Assembly (NCBI GenBank): GCA_029077775.1
Contig: JAQNCU010000217.1
Coordinates: forward strand, 1-5,459
Reading direction: 5' to 3'
Length of the DNA: 5,459 nucleotides
From: Acidocella sp.
GTDB lineage: Bacteria; Pseudomonadota; Alphaproteobacteria; Acetobacterales; Acetobacteraceae
The position numbers and the translations under genes were made by a program. The notes under the pieces were generated by a model. The model worked only from the letters and a program-made list of their open reading frames with translations. It was not told the DNA's origin and searched no databases. Below are positions 1 to 5,425 of this stretch, piece by piece (position 1 is the stretch's first letter; the number at the start of each line of letters is the position of its first letter).

Positions 1-232
1 AGACCGGCGAGTGATAAAGCCAGACCTGGGCGGGGCCATCGATGCGGAGCAGCGCCGGATGGCCGAATTGAGCTGATAAATTGGCCGGGGTGTCACCAAC
101 CAGATTTTGCGGATCGCTCATCATACCGATTGCAGGGGTCGCCGCGCCTTCAGGCGATGCCGCAGTACAACCTGCAAGAGCAATGGCCAGAGACGCTGCC
201 GCCACAAATGGTATCATCGAGGGCCGCGCCAT
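1..232 (-). CDS. Small lipoprotein of unknown function (5' part only)
   Basis: The first 77 codons are visible and the gene runs off the left edge. The ATG at 230-232 is preceded by AGGGAG (237-242) four bases away. The N-terminus has an Arg at residue 3, a hydrophobic stretch over residues 7-20 and a lipobox L-A-G-C with Cys22, so it should be a signal peptidase II substrate that is lipidated at Cys22. Thr rather than Asp at +2 predicts outer-membrane sorting, although that rule comes from enterobacteria. After a short Ala/Pro-rich linker comes a segment with the pattern LVG..P..L...FG.P.L.R.DGPA.VW.Y. This pattern resembles small alphaproteobacterial lipoproteins of unknown role, some of which are loosely compared with the BamE/SmpA fold. 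That comparison is from memory and is not proven here. The lipoprotein assignment is firm; the function is unknown. Confidence 0.8.
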   Translation of the reverse strand, partial: MARPSMIPFVAAASLAIALAGCTAASPEGAATPAIGMMSDPQNLVGDTPANLSAQFGHPALLRIDGPAQVWLYHSPV

Positions 233-451
233 AAAACTCCCTGAAACTTGATCGCCATCCCGGTATATCAAATGCTTAAATGTTTAACAGAGCGTTTTTA
301 TCGGTTACTTTAATTTGGTTGTTTTATTTTATTTGTCATATTTCAACATCTTTTGCGCCATATTACGGCCTCTCTTGGGCACCATATTTTGATCATTGAC
401 TGGCGGACCACCGCTGTTTCAGTCGCCGCGTTATTTGAATGGAGTTTTATA
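233..451. other. AT-rich divergent intergenic region
   Basis: This gap separates the minus-strand lipoprotein gene from the plus-strand small gene. Its centre (about 290-345) is very AT-rich with long T runs on the plus strand. It contains a short palindrome, TTAAA-TG-TTTAA (276-287). Both flanking genes must start transcription here or further upstream, but I found no convincing -35/-10 pair on either strand. TTGTCA at 333-338 and ATATT-like boxes near 360 are too far apart (22 bases). The gap is bordered by an exact 10-bp inverted repeat, ATAAAACTCC (231-240) and GGAGTTTTAT (441-450), which are the ribosome-binding regions of the two genes. No RNA gene is visible. Confidence 0.6.
441..444 (+). 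promoter_or_regulatory. Ribosome binding site deciding the start of the 57-aa gene
   Basis: GGAG lies seven bases before the ATG at 452. This selects 452 as the start rather than the in-frame ATG at 353, which lies in AT-rich non-coding-looking sequence and has no comparable site. Confidence 0.6.
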
Positions 452-625
452 ATGCCAGACAAAGCCCTGACCACCGAAGCCGACCTTCGCGTCGCCGTAA
501 TCGACCGTTTGATCGCGGCATCGTTACGTGACGGAAAACCGGCCCGCGAAGCCAATTTGGCGCAATGGCGTGCGATCGGGCACATACCTGCGCTGAGTGG
601 TAAACCAGACGCCAAGCTGGGCTGA
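452..625 (+). CDS. Small hypothetical protein, 57 residues
   Basis: I do not recognise this protein family with confidence. The 57-residue product is soluble, with no signal peptide, membrane segment or cysteine. Residues 8-27 look helical and amphipathic, with alternating charged and aliphatic positions. A basic/polar middle (GKPAREANLAQWRAIGHIP) with one Trp at residue 39 is followed by a Gly/Pro/Lys-rich tail. Support for a real gene is a GGAG site seven bases upstream, GC-rich third codon positions by eye, and an AT-rich to coding-like composition change at the start. The opposite strand is also open here but lacks such a start. The gene ends 31 bp before the stop of convergent msrA, and I see no terminator hairpin between them. 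It could be a small regulatory or nucleic-acid-associated protein, but nothing in the sequence shows this. Confidence 0.6.
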   Translation: MPDKALTTEADLRVAVIDRLIAASLRDGKPAREANLAQWRAIGHIPALSGKPDAKLG

Positions 626-656
626 AAACATCAACCCGTAAGGTCCGGCGGCTTGC

Positions 657-1394
657 TCAACTCTGCGGGAACACCGTAACCGGCGTTGCCCGGTAGTATT
701 GCGGGAACATGGTCTGGAGATTTTGCACCTTCGGGATGTCATTTATGGCGATATACGGATAGTCAGGGTGCCGGACCAGGAAATCCTGGTGGTAGCTTTC
801 CGCCGGATAGAATGGCCGGGCCACATCCACCCGCACCACAATCGGCGCTGAAAACACCTTTGCCTTATCCAGTTGCGCGATATAGCCCGCCGCGATGGCC
901 CGTTGCGCGGGTGTCGCCACCCAGATCTCTGAGCGATATTGCGTCCCGGTATCAGGCCCCTGGTAATTCAGCTCCGTAGGGTCGGCGGCGACCGAGAAAT
1001 AAATCTGCAACAGCTTGGCATACGAGATGATTTGCGGGTTGAAGGTAATCTGCACGGATTCCGCATGGCCGGTCGTCCCGGTGCTCACGACCTCATATTG
1101 CGCGGTGTCCGCGGCCCCGCCGGTATAGCCAGCCACCACGCGGGTGACCCCCTTCACATGCTCATAAACACCCTGCATGCCCCAAAAACACCCGCCGGAG
1201 AGCGTCGCCGTCTCACTGGTCGCGGTTACCGCGACGGGTGTGCTGGTCGCGGTAACCGCGACGGGTGCCTGATAGGCGGGCACGGCCACCGCCGGGTCAG
1301 CGCTGGCGGGCCACACCCAAGCGACGGCCAGCCCCGTGATCACGAGCGCGGCTGCCCCCGTTATAAAAAGCCGGTTTACCCTTGGAGTGGCCAC
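657..1394 (-). CDS. msrA: Exported peptide-methionine (S)-S-oxide reductase MsrA
   Basis: MsrA reduces the S epimer of methionine sulfoxide in proteins back to methionine. The 245-residue product has the catalytic GCFWG motif at 68-72 (Cys69). It also has Y100, the GHAE motif with E112, the stretch DPTELNYQGPDTGTQYRS (138-155, containing D148 and Y153) and AESYHQDFL (198-206). These match the E. coli active-site residues Cys51, Tyr82, Glu94, Asp129 and Tyr134. Residues 1-32 form a signal peptide: Arg5 and Arg8, a hydrophobic core at 9-28 and an A-S-A cleavage site at 30-32. An Ala/Val/Thr/Pro linker (33-60) with a near-duplicate nonapeptide precedes the domain, so the enzyme should be periplasmic. 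The start is GTG with only a weak GAAAG-like site upstream. I kept it because a later start would remove the basic N-region of the signal peptide. Cys69 is the only cysteine: the position matching E. coli Cys86 is Ser104 and no C-terminal resolving cysteines exist. It is divergent to msrB. Confidence 0.95.
   Translation of the reverse strand: MATPRVNRLFITGAAALVITGLAVAWVWPASADPAVAVPAYQAPVAVTATSTPVAVTATSETATLSGGCFWGMQGVYEHVKGVTRVVAGYTGGAADTAQYEVVSTGTTGHAESVQITFNPQIISYAKLLQIYFSVAADPTELNYQGPDTGTQYRSEIWVATPAQRAIAAGYIAQLDKAKVFSAPIVVRVDVARPFYPAESYHQDFLVRHPDYPYIAINDIPKVQNLQTMFPQYYRATPVTVFPQS
1216..1267. repeat. Tandem 25-bp repeat, each copy containing a 17-bp palindrome
   Basis: Two 25-bp copies (1216-1240 and 1243-1267, period 27) differ at one base, T1227 against A1254. 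Each contains a 17-bp palindrome, GTCGCGGTTACCGCGAC at 1219-1235 and its exact reverse complement at 1246-1262. The repeat lies in the msrA linker and encodes the duplicated residues P-V-A-V-T-A-T-S. The period of 27 keeps the reading frame, so a recent in-frame duplication is the simplest explanation. A protein-binding role is possible but unsupported. Confidence 0.85.
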
Positions 1395-1410
1395 GGTGAT
1401 TGTCTTTCAT

Positions 1411-1440
1411 TTGAGGTTGAATACCACTAGACCATATAAC
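1411..1440 (+). promoter_or_regulatory. Candidate promoter for msrB
   Basis: TTGAGG (1411-1416) and TATAAC (1435-1440) are separated by 18 bases and resemble a sigma-70-type -35/-10 pair (4/6 and 5/6 matches). Transcription would begin near 1447, leaving a leader of about 50 bases before msrB. No equally good pair is seen on the minus strand for msrA, although its promoter must also lie in or near this 103-bp gap. The call rests on consensus matching only. Confidence 0.4.
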
Positions 1441-1497
1441 GCATGCGGCGGATCTGTGCAGTCACCTCCGCGCGATGAAACCCTGAGGAGATCCGGC

Positions 1498-1911
1498 ATG
1501 AGCATCACCGCCCAGAGTGTTTTCCCCGTCACGCATACCGAGGAAGAGTGGCGCGCCATGCTCACCCGGGAGCAATATGATGTGCTGCGCGGCCACGGCA
1601 CGGAGCGCCCGGGGAGCTGCGCGCTGAATTACGAGACACGCCAGGGACGATTTGCCTGCGCGGGCTGCGGTCAGGGGCTTTTTGTCTCCGGCACCAAGTT
1701 CGACAGCCGCACCGGCTGGCCGAGCTTCAACGACCCGCTCCCCGGCAGCATCAGCACGTCAGTTGACCGGGCGCATGGCATGATCAGGATAGAGGCACAT
1801 TGCAGCCAGTGCGGTGGCCATCTGGGTCATGTGTTTGAAGACGGGCCGCCACCCACAGGCCTGCGTTATTGCATGAATGGGGTTGCAATGAATTTTATCC
1901 CGAACGAATAA
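1498..1911 (+). CDS. msrB: Peptide-methionine (R)-S-oxide reductase MsrB, zinc type
   Basis: MsrB reduces the R epimer of methionine sulfoxide, complementing MsrA. The 137-residue protein covers the whole SelR domain. Two CxxC pairs, C54/C57 and C102/C105, bind structural zinc. GWPSF lies at 73-77, HLGHVFEDG at 108-116, and RYCMNG at 123-128 holds the catalytic Cys125 and conserved Asn127. The resolving cysteine found in many MsrBs just before GWPSF is absent (the segment reads DSRTGWPSF). Cys41 after GTERP is the only other free cysteine and may be the resolving residue, as in Xanthomonas-type MsrBs. There is no signal peptide, so it should be cytosolic, unlike the neighbouring MsrA. The start at 1498 is set by TGAGGAG (1484-1490), seven bases upstream. 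The reading frame is open upstream but looks non-coding there. It is divergent to msrA and followed by a strong terminator. Confidence 0.96.
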   Translation: MSITAQSVFPVTHTEEEWRAMLTREQYDVLRGHGTERPGSCALNYETRQGRFACAGCGQGLFVSGTKFDSRTGWPSFNDPLPGSISTSVDRAHGMIRIEAHCSQCGGHLGHVFEDGPPPTGLRYCMNGVAMNFIPNE

Positions 1912-1935
1912 CCCGCCCGGTATATGCCGGGCGGG
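1912..1935 (-). terminator. Perfect 9-bp hairpin after msrB, possible minus-strand terminator
   Basis: CCCGCCCGG (1912-1920) and CCGGGCGGG (1927-1935) are exact inverted arms around the loop TATATG, starting directly after the msrB stop codon. On the plus strand no T run follows. On the minus strand it is followed by TTATTCGTT, a weak U-rich tract, so it could end transcription from the convergent surface-protein gene. The structure is certain; its role is not. Confidence 0.4.
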
Positions 1936-1965
1936 CGTTGAAGGCTTCGGGTTGGGGTTTGGGTT

Positions 1966-1998
1966 TCGCCGGAGACCTCGCTCCGGCGATGTTTTTTT
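1966..1998 (+). terminator. Rho-independent terminator of msrB
   Basis: TCGCCGGAG (1966-1974) and CTCCGGCGA (1981-1989) form a perfect 9-bp GC-rich stem with the loop ACCTCG, followed by TG and seven T residues (1992-1998). This is a textbook intrinsic terminator on the plus strand, 55 bp after the msrB stop. It also prevents read-through into the convergent minus-strand gene, whose stop codon lies at 2010-2012. Confidence 0.85.
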
Positions 1999-2009
1999 AT
2001 TGGATACGA

Positions 2010-3389
2010 TCAACCGATCCCGACAACACCGCTGCTGAAGGTTGTGGTTGTCAGTGACGAGGCGCTCACCCCCTGCAGGATGATCGATGTACCGTCTGAC
2101 AGCGCGATCTGCGCATTGCCCAGATGGCCAAGCTGTGTGCCGATCGCGGTGACACTGGCATCGCTGGCCGCCTGACCCGTTGCATCGGTCAAGAAGATGA
2201 TGCTGTTGGACGGGTTGAAGTCCGTAATGGTCATCGTGCTGCCACCAGTGGTGGCGGTGCCCACGATGTCGTAAATATTGAACGCGCTGCTAGCCTGAGA
2301 GCCCGTAAGGGTTTCACCCAGCGTGTTGCCGATCAGGAATGACTGGGTGCCCGCACCAGCGGTAGAAGCCACACCGCTGGCCGTAACGTCACCCACGCCA
2401 ACATCAAGCAAGCCGATATTAAACGCATTTTTGCCGGATGTCGCCGTGCCGAGCAAAGTCTCGGTACCCTGGCCGGTATAAAGTTCGTTAATTGCCCCCG
2501 TCACGCTCGCCGCCGCGGTGAGTACATCCCCGGTGCCGCCGCCGATGAGCGTGGCAAGACCAGTACCCTCGGTCAACACATTGCTACCCGCCCGGCCGCC
2601 GACGAAAATGCCGCCGCCCGCGCCGCCAAAAGCGGTGACTGAGTTCGGCGCAAACACGTTCGCCCCGCCCTTCACGGTGTAAGACCCGGAATAAACCGTC
2701 GCGGCCTGGGTTGAGCTGTTGATGAAGTTCACGTTGCCACCGGCATTCTGCGTAAACACCACCGAGGTTTTTGACTGCGCCGTGGCGTTCACCGTGGCTG
2801 TGCCCGCGCCAACGAACAAACTTGTCATAGCCGTGCCATCGGCGGTCACGGTGTCCGCACCAACGCCACTTAAATTAATCGTGTCGTTCCCGGCGCTGTA
2901 AACAGCGATGTTGGACTGGGCGCCCGCAGAATACACGTTGATGGAATTGGCACCGCCCGCCGCGAGGATAGACCCCTGGCCGTTTGTCACAGAATACGTC
3001 ACGTTACTATTGGCACCCAAAATCGCCGCCTGCGTGGCCGAAGCCCCGGTCACGGTGACAGCCCCAGGCGCCTGAACGGTCAGCGCCACCGTATTAGGGT
3101 CTACCGCGTAACTACCGCTCGCGGCGCCAGCCACCGTGGAACCATCGGCCAGGGTGTTCGAGATCACCTGAACCTGGCTACCGCTGGACCCTGTGACCGT
3201 GGAGGTTGTTATCGTGCTGCCGGCCGAAACGATGTTCGTGGAGCCCAGGGCCCCGCCACTAACGCTCGTTGAAAGCGAGTTAATGTAGGACTGCAAGGCG
3301 GTGTTGATCGACGACGTAAAATTAGACGGGACCGGAAGAAAACCGGTGCTGGGGTTATACCCGCCGCCAACCGTTAAAGTACCGCTCAT
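2010..3389 (-). CDS. Beta-strand-repeat RTX-like surface or secreted protein
   Basis: The 459-residue product is dominated by Gly, Ala, Ser, Thr, Val and Asn, with no Cys or Trp and only three Lys and one Arg. That composition is typical of secreted beta-roll or beta-solenoid proteins. Degenerate RTX-like turns occur at SAGNDTINL (about 165-173) and GVGADTVTA (about 175-183), and GGGTGDVL lies near 283-290. A glycine cluster GGAGGGIFVGGRAG spans about 255-268. The C-terminal region has TITDFNPSNSIIFL (387-400) and then DGTSIILQGVSASSLTTTTF. This layout resembles the uncleaved C-terminal export region of type I secretion substrates. There is no N-terminal signal peptide, consistent with that route. 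Similar proteins recur in Acetobacteraceae (from memory). I chose the start at 3389 (MSGTLTVGGG) because of a GGGGG site; an in-frame ATG at 3434 would add 15 hydrophobic residues. Ligand and function are unknown, and no transporter genes are present. Confidence 0.85.
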   Translation of the reverse strand: MSGTLTVGGGYNPSTGFLPVPSNFTSSINTALQSYINSLSTSVSGGALGSTNIVSAGSTITTSTVTGSSGSQVQVISNTLADGSTVAGAASGSYAVDPNTVALTVQAPGAVTVTGASATQAAILGANSNVTYSVTNGQGSILAAGGANSINVYSAGAQSNIAVYSAGNDTINLSGVGADTVTADGTAMTSLFVGAGTATVNATAQSKTSVVFTQNAGGNVNFINSSTQAATVYSGSYTVKGGANVFAPNSVTAFGGAGGGIFVGGRAGSNVLTEGTGLATLIGGGTGDVLTAAASVTGAINELYTGQGTETLLGTATSGKNAFNIGLLDVGVGDVTASGVASTAGAGTQSFLIGNTLGETLTGSQASSAFNIYDIVGTATTGGSTMTITDFNPSNSIIFLTDATGQAASDASVTAIGTQLGHLGNAQIALSDGTSIILQGVSASSLTTTTFSSGVVGIG

Positions 3390-3393
3390 AAAA

Positions 3394-3398
3394 CCCCC
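3394..3398 (-). promoter_or_regulatory. Ribosome binding site deciding the surface-protein start
   Basis: On the minus strand GGGGG is followed by TTTT and then ATG at 3389-3387. The four-base spacing is short, but the upstream alternative ATG at 3434 has no purine-rich site of similar quality. The same arrangement, a G-rich site followed by TTTT, precedes the lipoprotein start. Confidence 0.5.
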
Positions 3399-3527
3399 AA
3401 AAATCCAAATCGAAATAATGTGTAATGATTCCATTGCTGCATAGCAACGAAAAAAATGAGTTTTTAACTATGAATTGAAATTGACATCACCGACGGTACA
3501 AAACGTGCCGTAAAAATCACTATAATC

Positions 3528-3549
3528 TTATTTTATATTGATAAAATAA
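3528..3549. repeat. AT-only inverted repeat, 9-bp arms
   Basis: TTATTTTAT (3528-3536) and ATAAAATAA (3541-3549) are exact inverted arms around ATTG. The element overlaps the -10 box and spacer of the candidate promoter for the surface-protein gene, a position where a dimeric regulator could bind. An AT-rich palindrome can also arise by chance in such DNA. Confidence 0.6.
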
Positions 3550-3561
3550 CAAAATTGAGAA
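3532..3561 (-). promoter_or_regulatory. Candidate promoter for the surface-protein gene
   Basis: Read on the minus strand, TTCTCA (3561-3556) and TATAAA (3537-3532) are separated by 18 bases, with 4/6 and 5/6 matches to the sigma-70 consensus. It would give a leader of about 135 bases. In such AT-rich DNA other pairs are possible, for example TTGTTA with TAAGAT at 16 bases, so the exact promoter is uncertain. Confidence 0.3.
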
Positions 3562-3688
3562 GAGCCCGGGAGCTGATCGCCCTGCGTCAGGCCAGCCCGA
3601 CGTTATTTCGGGTCCAATAATACCGAATCCTGTCTCATACCACGTGTCGTTCCTGATGACGATTAGACGCTGGCGTCGTTGGCGCACC

Positions 3689-5425
3689 CTATTCGCCGGA
3701 AACCTCGCGGCGGCGGCGGTCGAGTTCTTCGTTATAACGCCGCAGCGCGAATTGCTCGGTCAACAGCCCAAGCACATGTCTCGTCTGCGCACCGTCCAGC
3801 ACCGCCAGCGCGTCGGCCTCGGCGGATTCGAACAGATCCAACGCTTCCTTCACCGACATGCCGGGTAGTAAAAAATGCTCGTCATGGTGCAGAATGTCAC
3901 GCACATTGCGGCCCTGTCCGGTGATGCCCACGGCCTCCGCCGGATAGGCGATCCCCGCATAGCGACCATCCTCGTTCGTCACGATCACCCGTTGCTCGGC
4001 GCCCAGCGGCACTTCCAGCCGGAAGGCATCAAGGCTCATGCCCTGTTGGATGGTGAGCGAGACCGTGCGCATCATGCGCCCCACCGTCAGGGCGTTGATC
4101 CAGCCGACATCGAGCGCGCTGCGGATTTGCGCGCCGCGCAGATGGAACCGCCAGGTGGTGAATGAATAGCCAAAAAACCGCCGCACGGTGATGGTTGCCA
4201 CAATCGAGGCCGCCAGCACCGCCATGGTCACGCCGAAATTCTGCGTGCTCTCCAGAGCCAGAAAGGTCATGGTCATCGGCCCGCCAATAATCGACACGGC
4301 CAGCGCGCTCATCCCCACCACGGCGTAAAGCCCGTTCGGCATCACCGGCAGAAACGGCACGATGCTGACCAGCCCCGCAAAAAACTTGCCGAACAACGCG
4401 CCCAGAAACAAGGATGCGAAAAACAACCCGCCGCGAAAGCCCGAGCCGATGGAAAACGCCGAGGCCAGCGCCTTGATGACAAATAACCCGCCGACGATGA
4501 GGAACGGATAGGTGACGTTTATATAAGCATGCAGCGCCGAATGGCCGGAGGACATGACCTCCGGCGAGAGCCAGCCCAACAACCCCACCACCGCGCCGCC
4601 CAACATGGGCCGACCCCAGAACGGAATGCCCGAGCGCCGGAACCCGGCCTCGATCAATGTCACCCCGCGCATCACCGCGATCCCGGCAGCGCCGCAGGCC
4701 ACACCCTCGATCAGGATCATGGCATAGGCGCTATAGGGTACCAATGCTGGCAGCGTGACGTTAAGGGGCGGTGTCCCGCCCGCCAAAATTTCCACCGTCA
4801 GGGTGCCGACCAATGAGGCGATGACCACGAAAGGCAGCGTGGTGATGGAATATACGCCTATGATCAGTTCGATTCCGTAAAACGCGCCACAAAGCGGGGC
4901 ATTGAACGCGCCGCCGATCGCCGCTGCCGTCCCGGCACCCACCAGCACCCGCAGATCACTGCGCCGCAGCCGAAAACTACGCCCCAGGCGGGAGGCAATG
5001 CCTGCACCCAACTGCGCGTACCCGGCCTCCATCCCCACCGACGCGCCAACGCCATTTGACAGCGCGGTCTGCCCGGCGACGATCAGACTATCGCTTAACG
5101 ACACGCGCCCGCCATGCAGCGCGTTGGCCTCCACCGGGTCCACCAAATTGCGCGGCCGCAGCCATGATAACAGCAACATGCTCAGCCCAAGTACGGCGCC
5201 ACCCACCACAGGCACGCCAAAAGCCTGCATCGGCGCCAAAGAGATGGAACTGGACAGGCCCTGCCCAACCGGCAGATCGAAAAGCCGCTCATGCATGAAC
5301 GCCGTGATCATGTTGATCACCACCACGCCCAGGCCGCCCAGCACGCCGGTCACCGCCGAGAGCACCGCCAGCCATAACTCATCGGCCCGCACCAGCGCGC
5401 GCAGGGTTTGCGGCGCATGCAGCAT
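3689..5425 (-). CDS. CLC-family anion channel/transporter with C-terminal CBS pair
   Basis: This is a CLC (voltage-gated chloride channel superfamily) inner-membrane protein of 578 residues from the ATG at 5425. The membrane domain covers about residues 17-415 with many hydrophobic helices. Recognisable CLC landmarks are GMEAG (131-135, with E133 at the external gating glutamate), FNAPLCGAFYGIE (174-186) and GGLFFAS (332-338, the GGIFAP position). The C-terminal part (about 446-562) is a CBS-domain pair, usually a cytosolic regulatory module, ending in an Arg-rich tail. Departures from E. coli ClcA are marked: GSGIP is replaced by NLVDP (93-97), and GREGP reads GMEAG. Leu187 stands where the intracellular proton glutamate (Glu203) should be. 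Chloride transport is therefore a family-level guess. The frame stays open and coding-like to the window edge (5459), so the true start may be further upstream. GGTGA before 5425 is a modest ribosome site. Confidence 0.88.
   Translation of the reverse strand: MLHAPQTLRALVRADELWLAVLSAVTGVLGGLGVVVINMITAFMHERLFDLPVGQGLSSSISLAPMQAFGVPVVGGAVLGLSMLLLSWLRPRNLVDPVEANALHGGRVSLSDSLIVAGQTALSNGVGASVGMEAGYAQLGAGIASRLGRSFRLRRSDLRVLVGAGTAAAIGGAFNAPLCGAFYGIELIIGVYSITTLPFVVIASLVGTLTVEILAGGTPPLNVTLPALVPYSAYAMILIEGVACGAAGIAVMRGVTLIEAGFRRSGIPFWGRPMLGGAVVGLLGWLSPEVMSSGHSALHAYINVTYPFLIVGGLFVIKALASAFSIGSGFRGGLFFASLFLGALFGKFFAGLVSIVPFLPVMPNGLYAVVGMSALAVSIIGGPMTMTFLALESTQNFGVTMAVLAASIVATITVRRFFGYSFTTWRFHLRGAQIRSALDVGWINALTVGRMMRTVSLTIQQGMSLDAFRLEVPLGAEQRVIVTNEDGRYAGIAYPAEAVGITGQGRNVRDILHHDEHFLLPGMSVKEALDLFESAEADALAVLDGAQTRHVLGLLTEQFALRRYNEELDRRRREVSGE

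Larger units (their letters stand above)
3390..3688. other. Intergenic leader between clcA and the surface-protein gene
   Basis: This 299-bp gap lies between two minus-strand genes. It is AT-rich at 3400-3560, then has a GC-rich island at 3563-3613, then mixed sequence. Besides the palindrome and candidate promoter listed separately, it holds a hairpin ACGGTAC-AAAAC-GTGCCGT (3493-3511, one G-U pair as plus-strand RNA). It also has TTGCT-GCAT-AGCAA (3434-3447) and CCCGA-N7-TCGGG (3596-3612). None has a T run in the position expected of a clcA terminator, so termination after clcA is unclear. No tRNA, known riboswitch or credible small gene is visible. Confidence 0.6.

Noticed and set aside
343..615. 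Minus-strand 90-codon frame opposite the small plus-strand gene
   Set aside because: It has no ribosome site and extends into the AT-rich gap, and the plus-strand frame has a better start and codon pattern. Some doubt remains because both are short.
939..1430. Long plus-strand open frame of 163 codons opposite msrA
   Set aside because: It lies antisense to a well-supported msrA with conserved motifs, has no ribosome site and no recognisable protein features. It is a GC-rich shadow frame.
1949..1963. G-run stretch GGGTTGGGGTTTGGG resembling a G-quadruplex or telomere-like repeat
   Set aside because: Only three runs of three or more G are close together; a fourth would have to come from the distant hairpin arm. 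It is more simply spacer sequence between two hairpins.
3481..3526. Exact TTGACA (3481-3486) and exact TATAAT (3521-3526) on the plus strand
   Set aside because: The spacing is 34 bases, twice that of a working sigma-70 promoter. No gene on the plus strand lies downstream, and no better -35 box sits 16-18 bases before TATAAT.
3563..3612. GC-rich island with CCCGGG and a CCCGA/TCGGG stem as a possible clcA terminator
   Set aside because: The stems are only 5-6 bp with long loops, and no T run follows on the minus strand. It does not meet the criteria for an intrinsic terminator.
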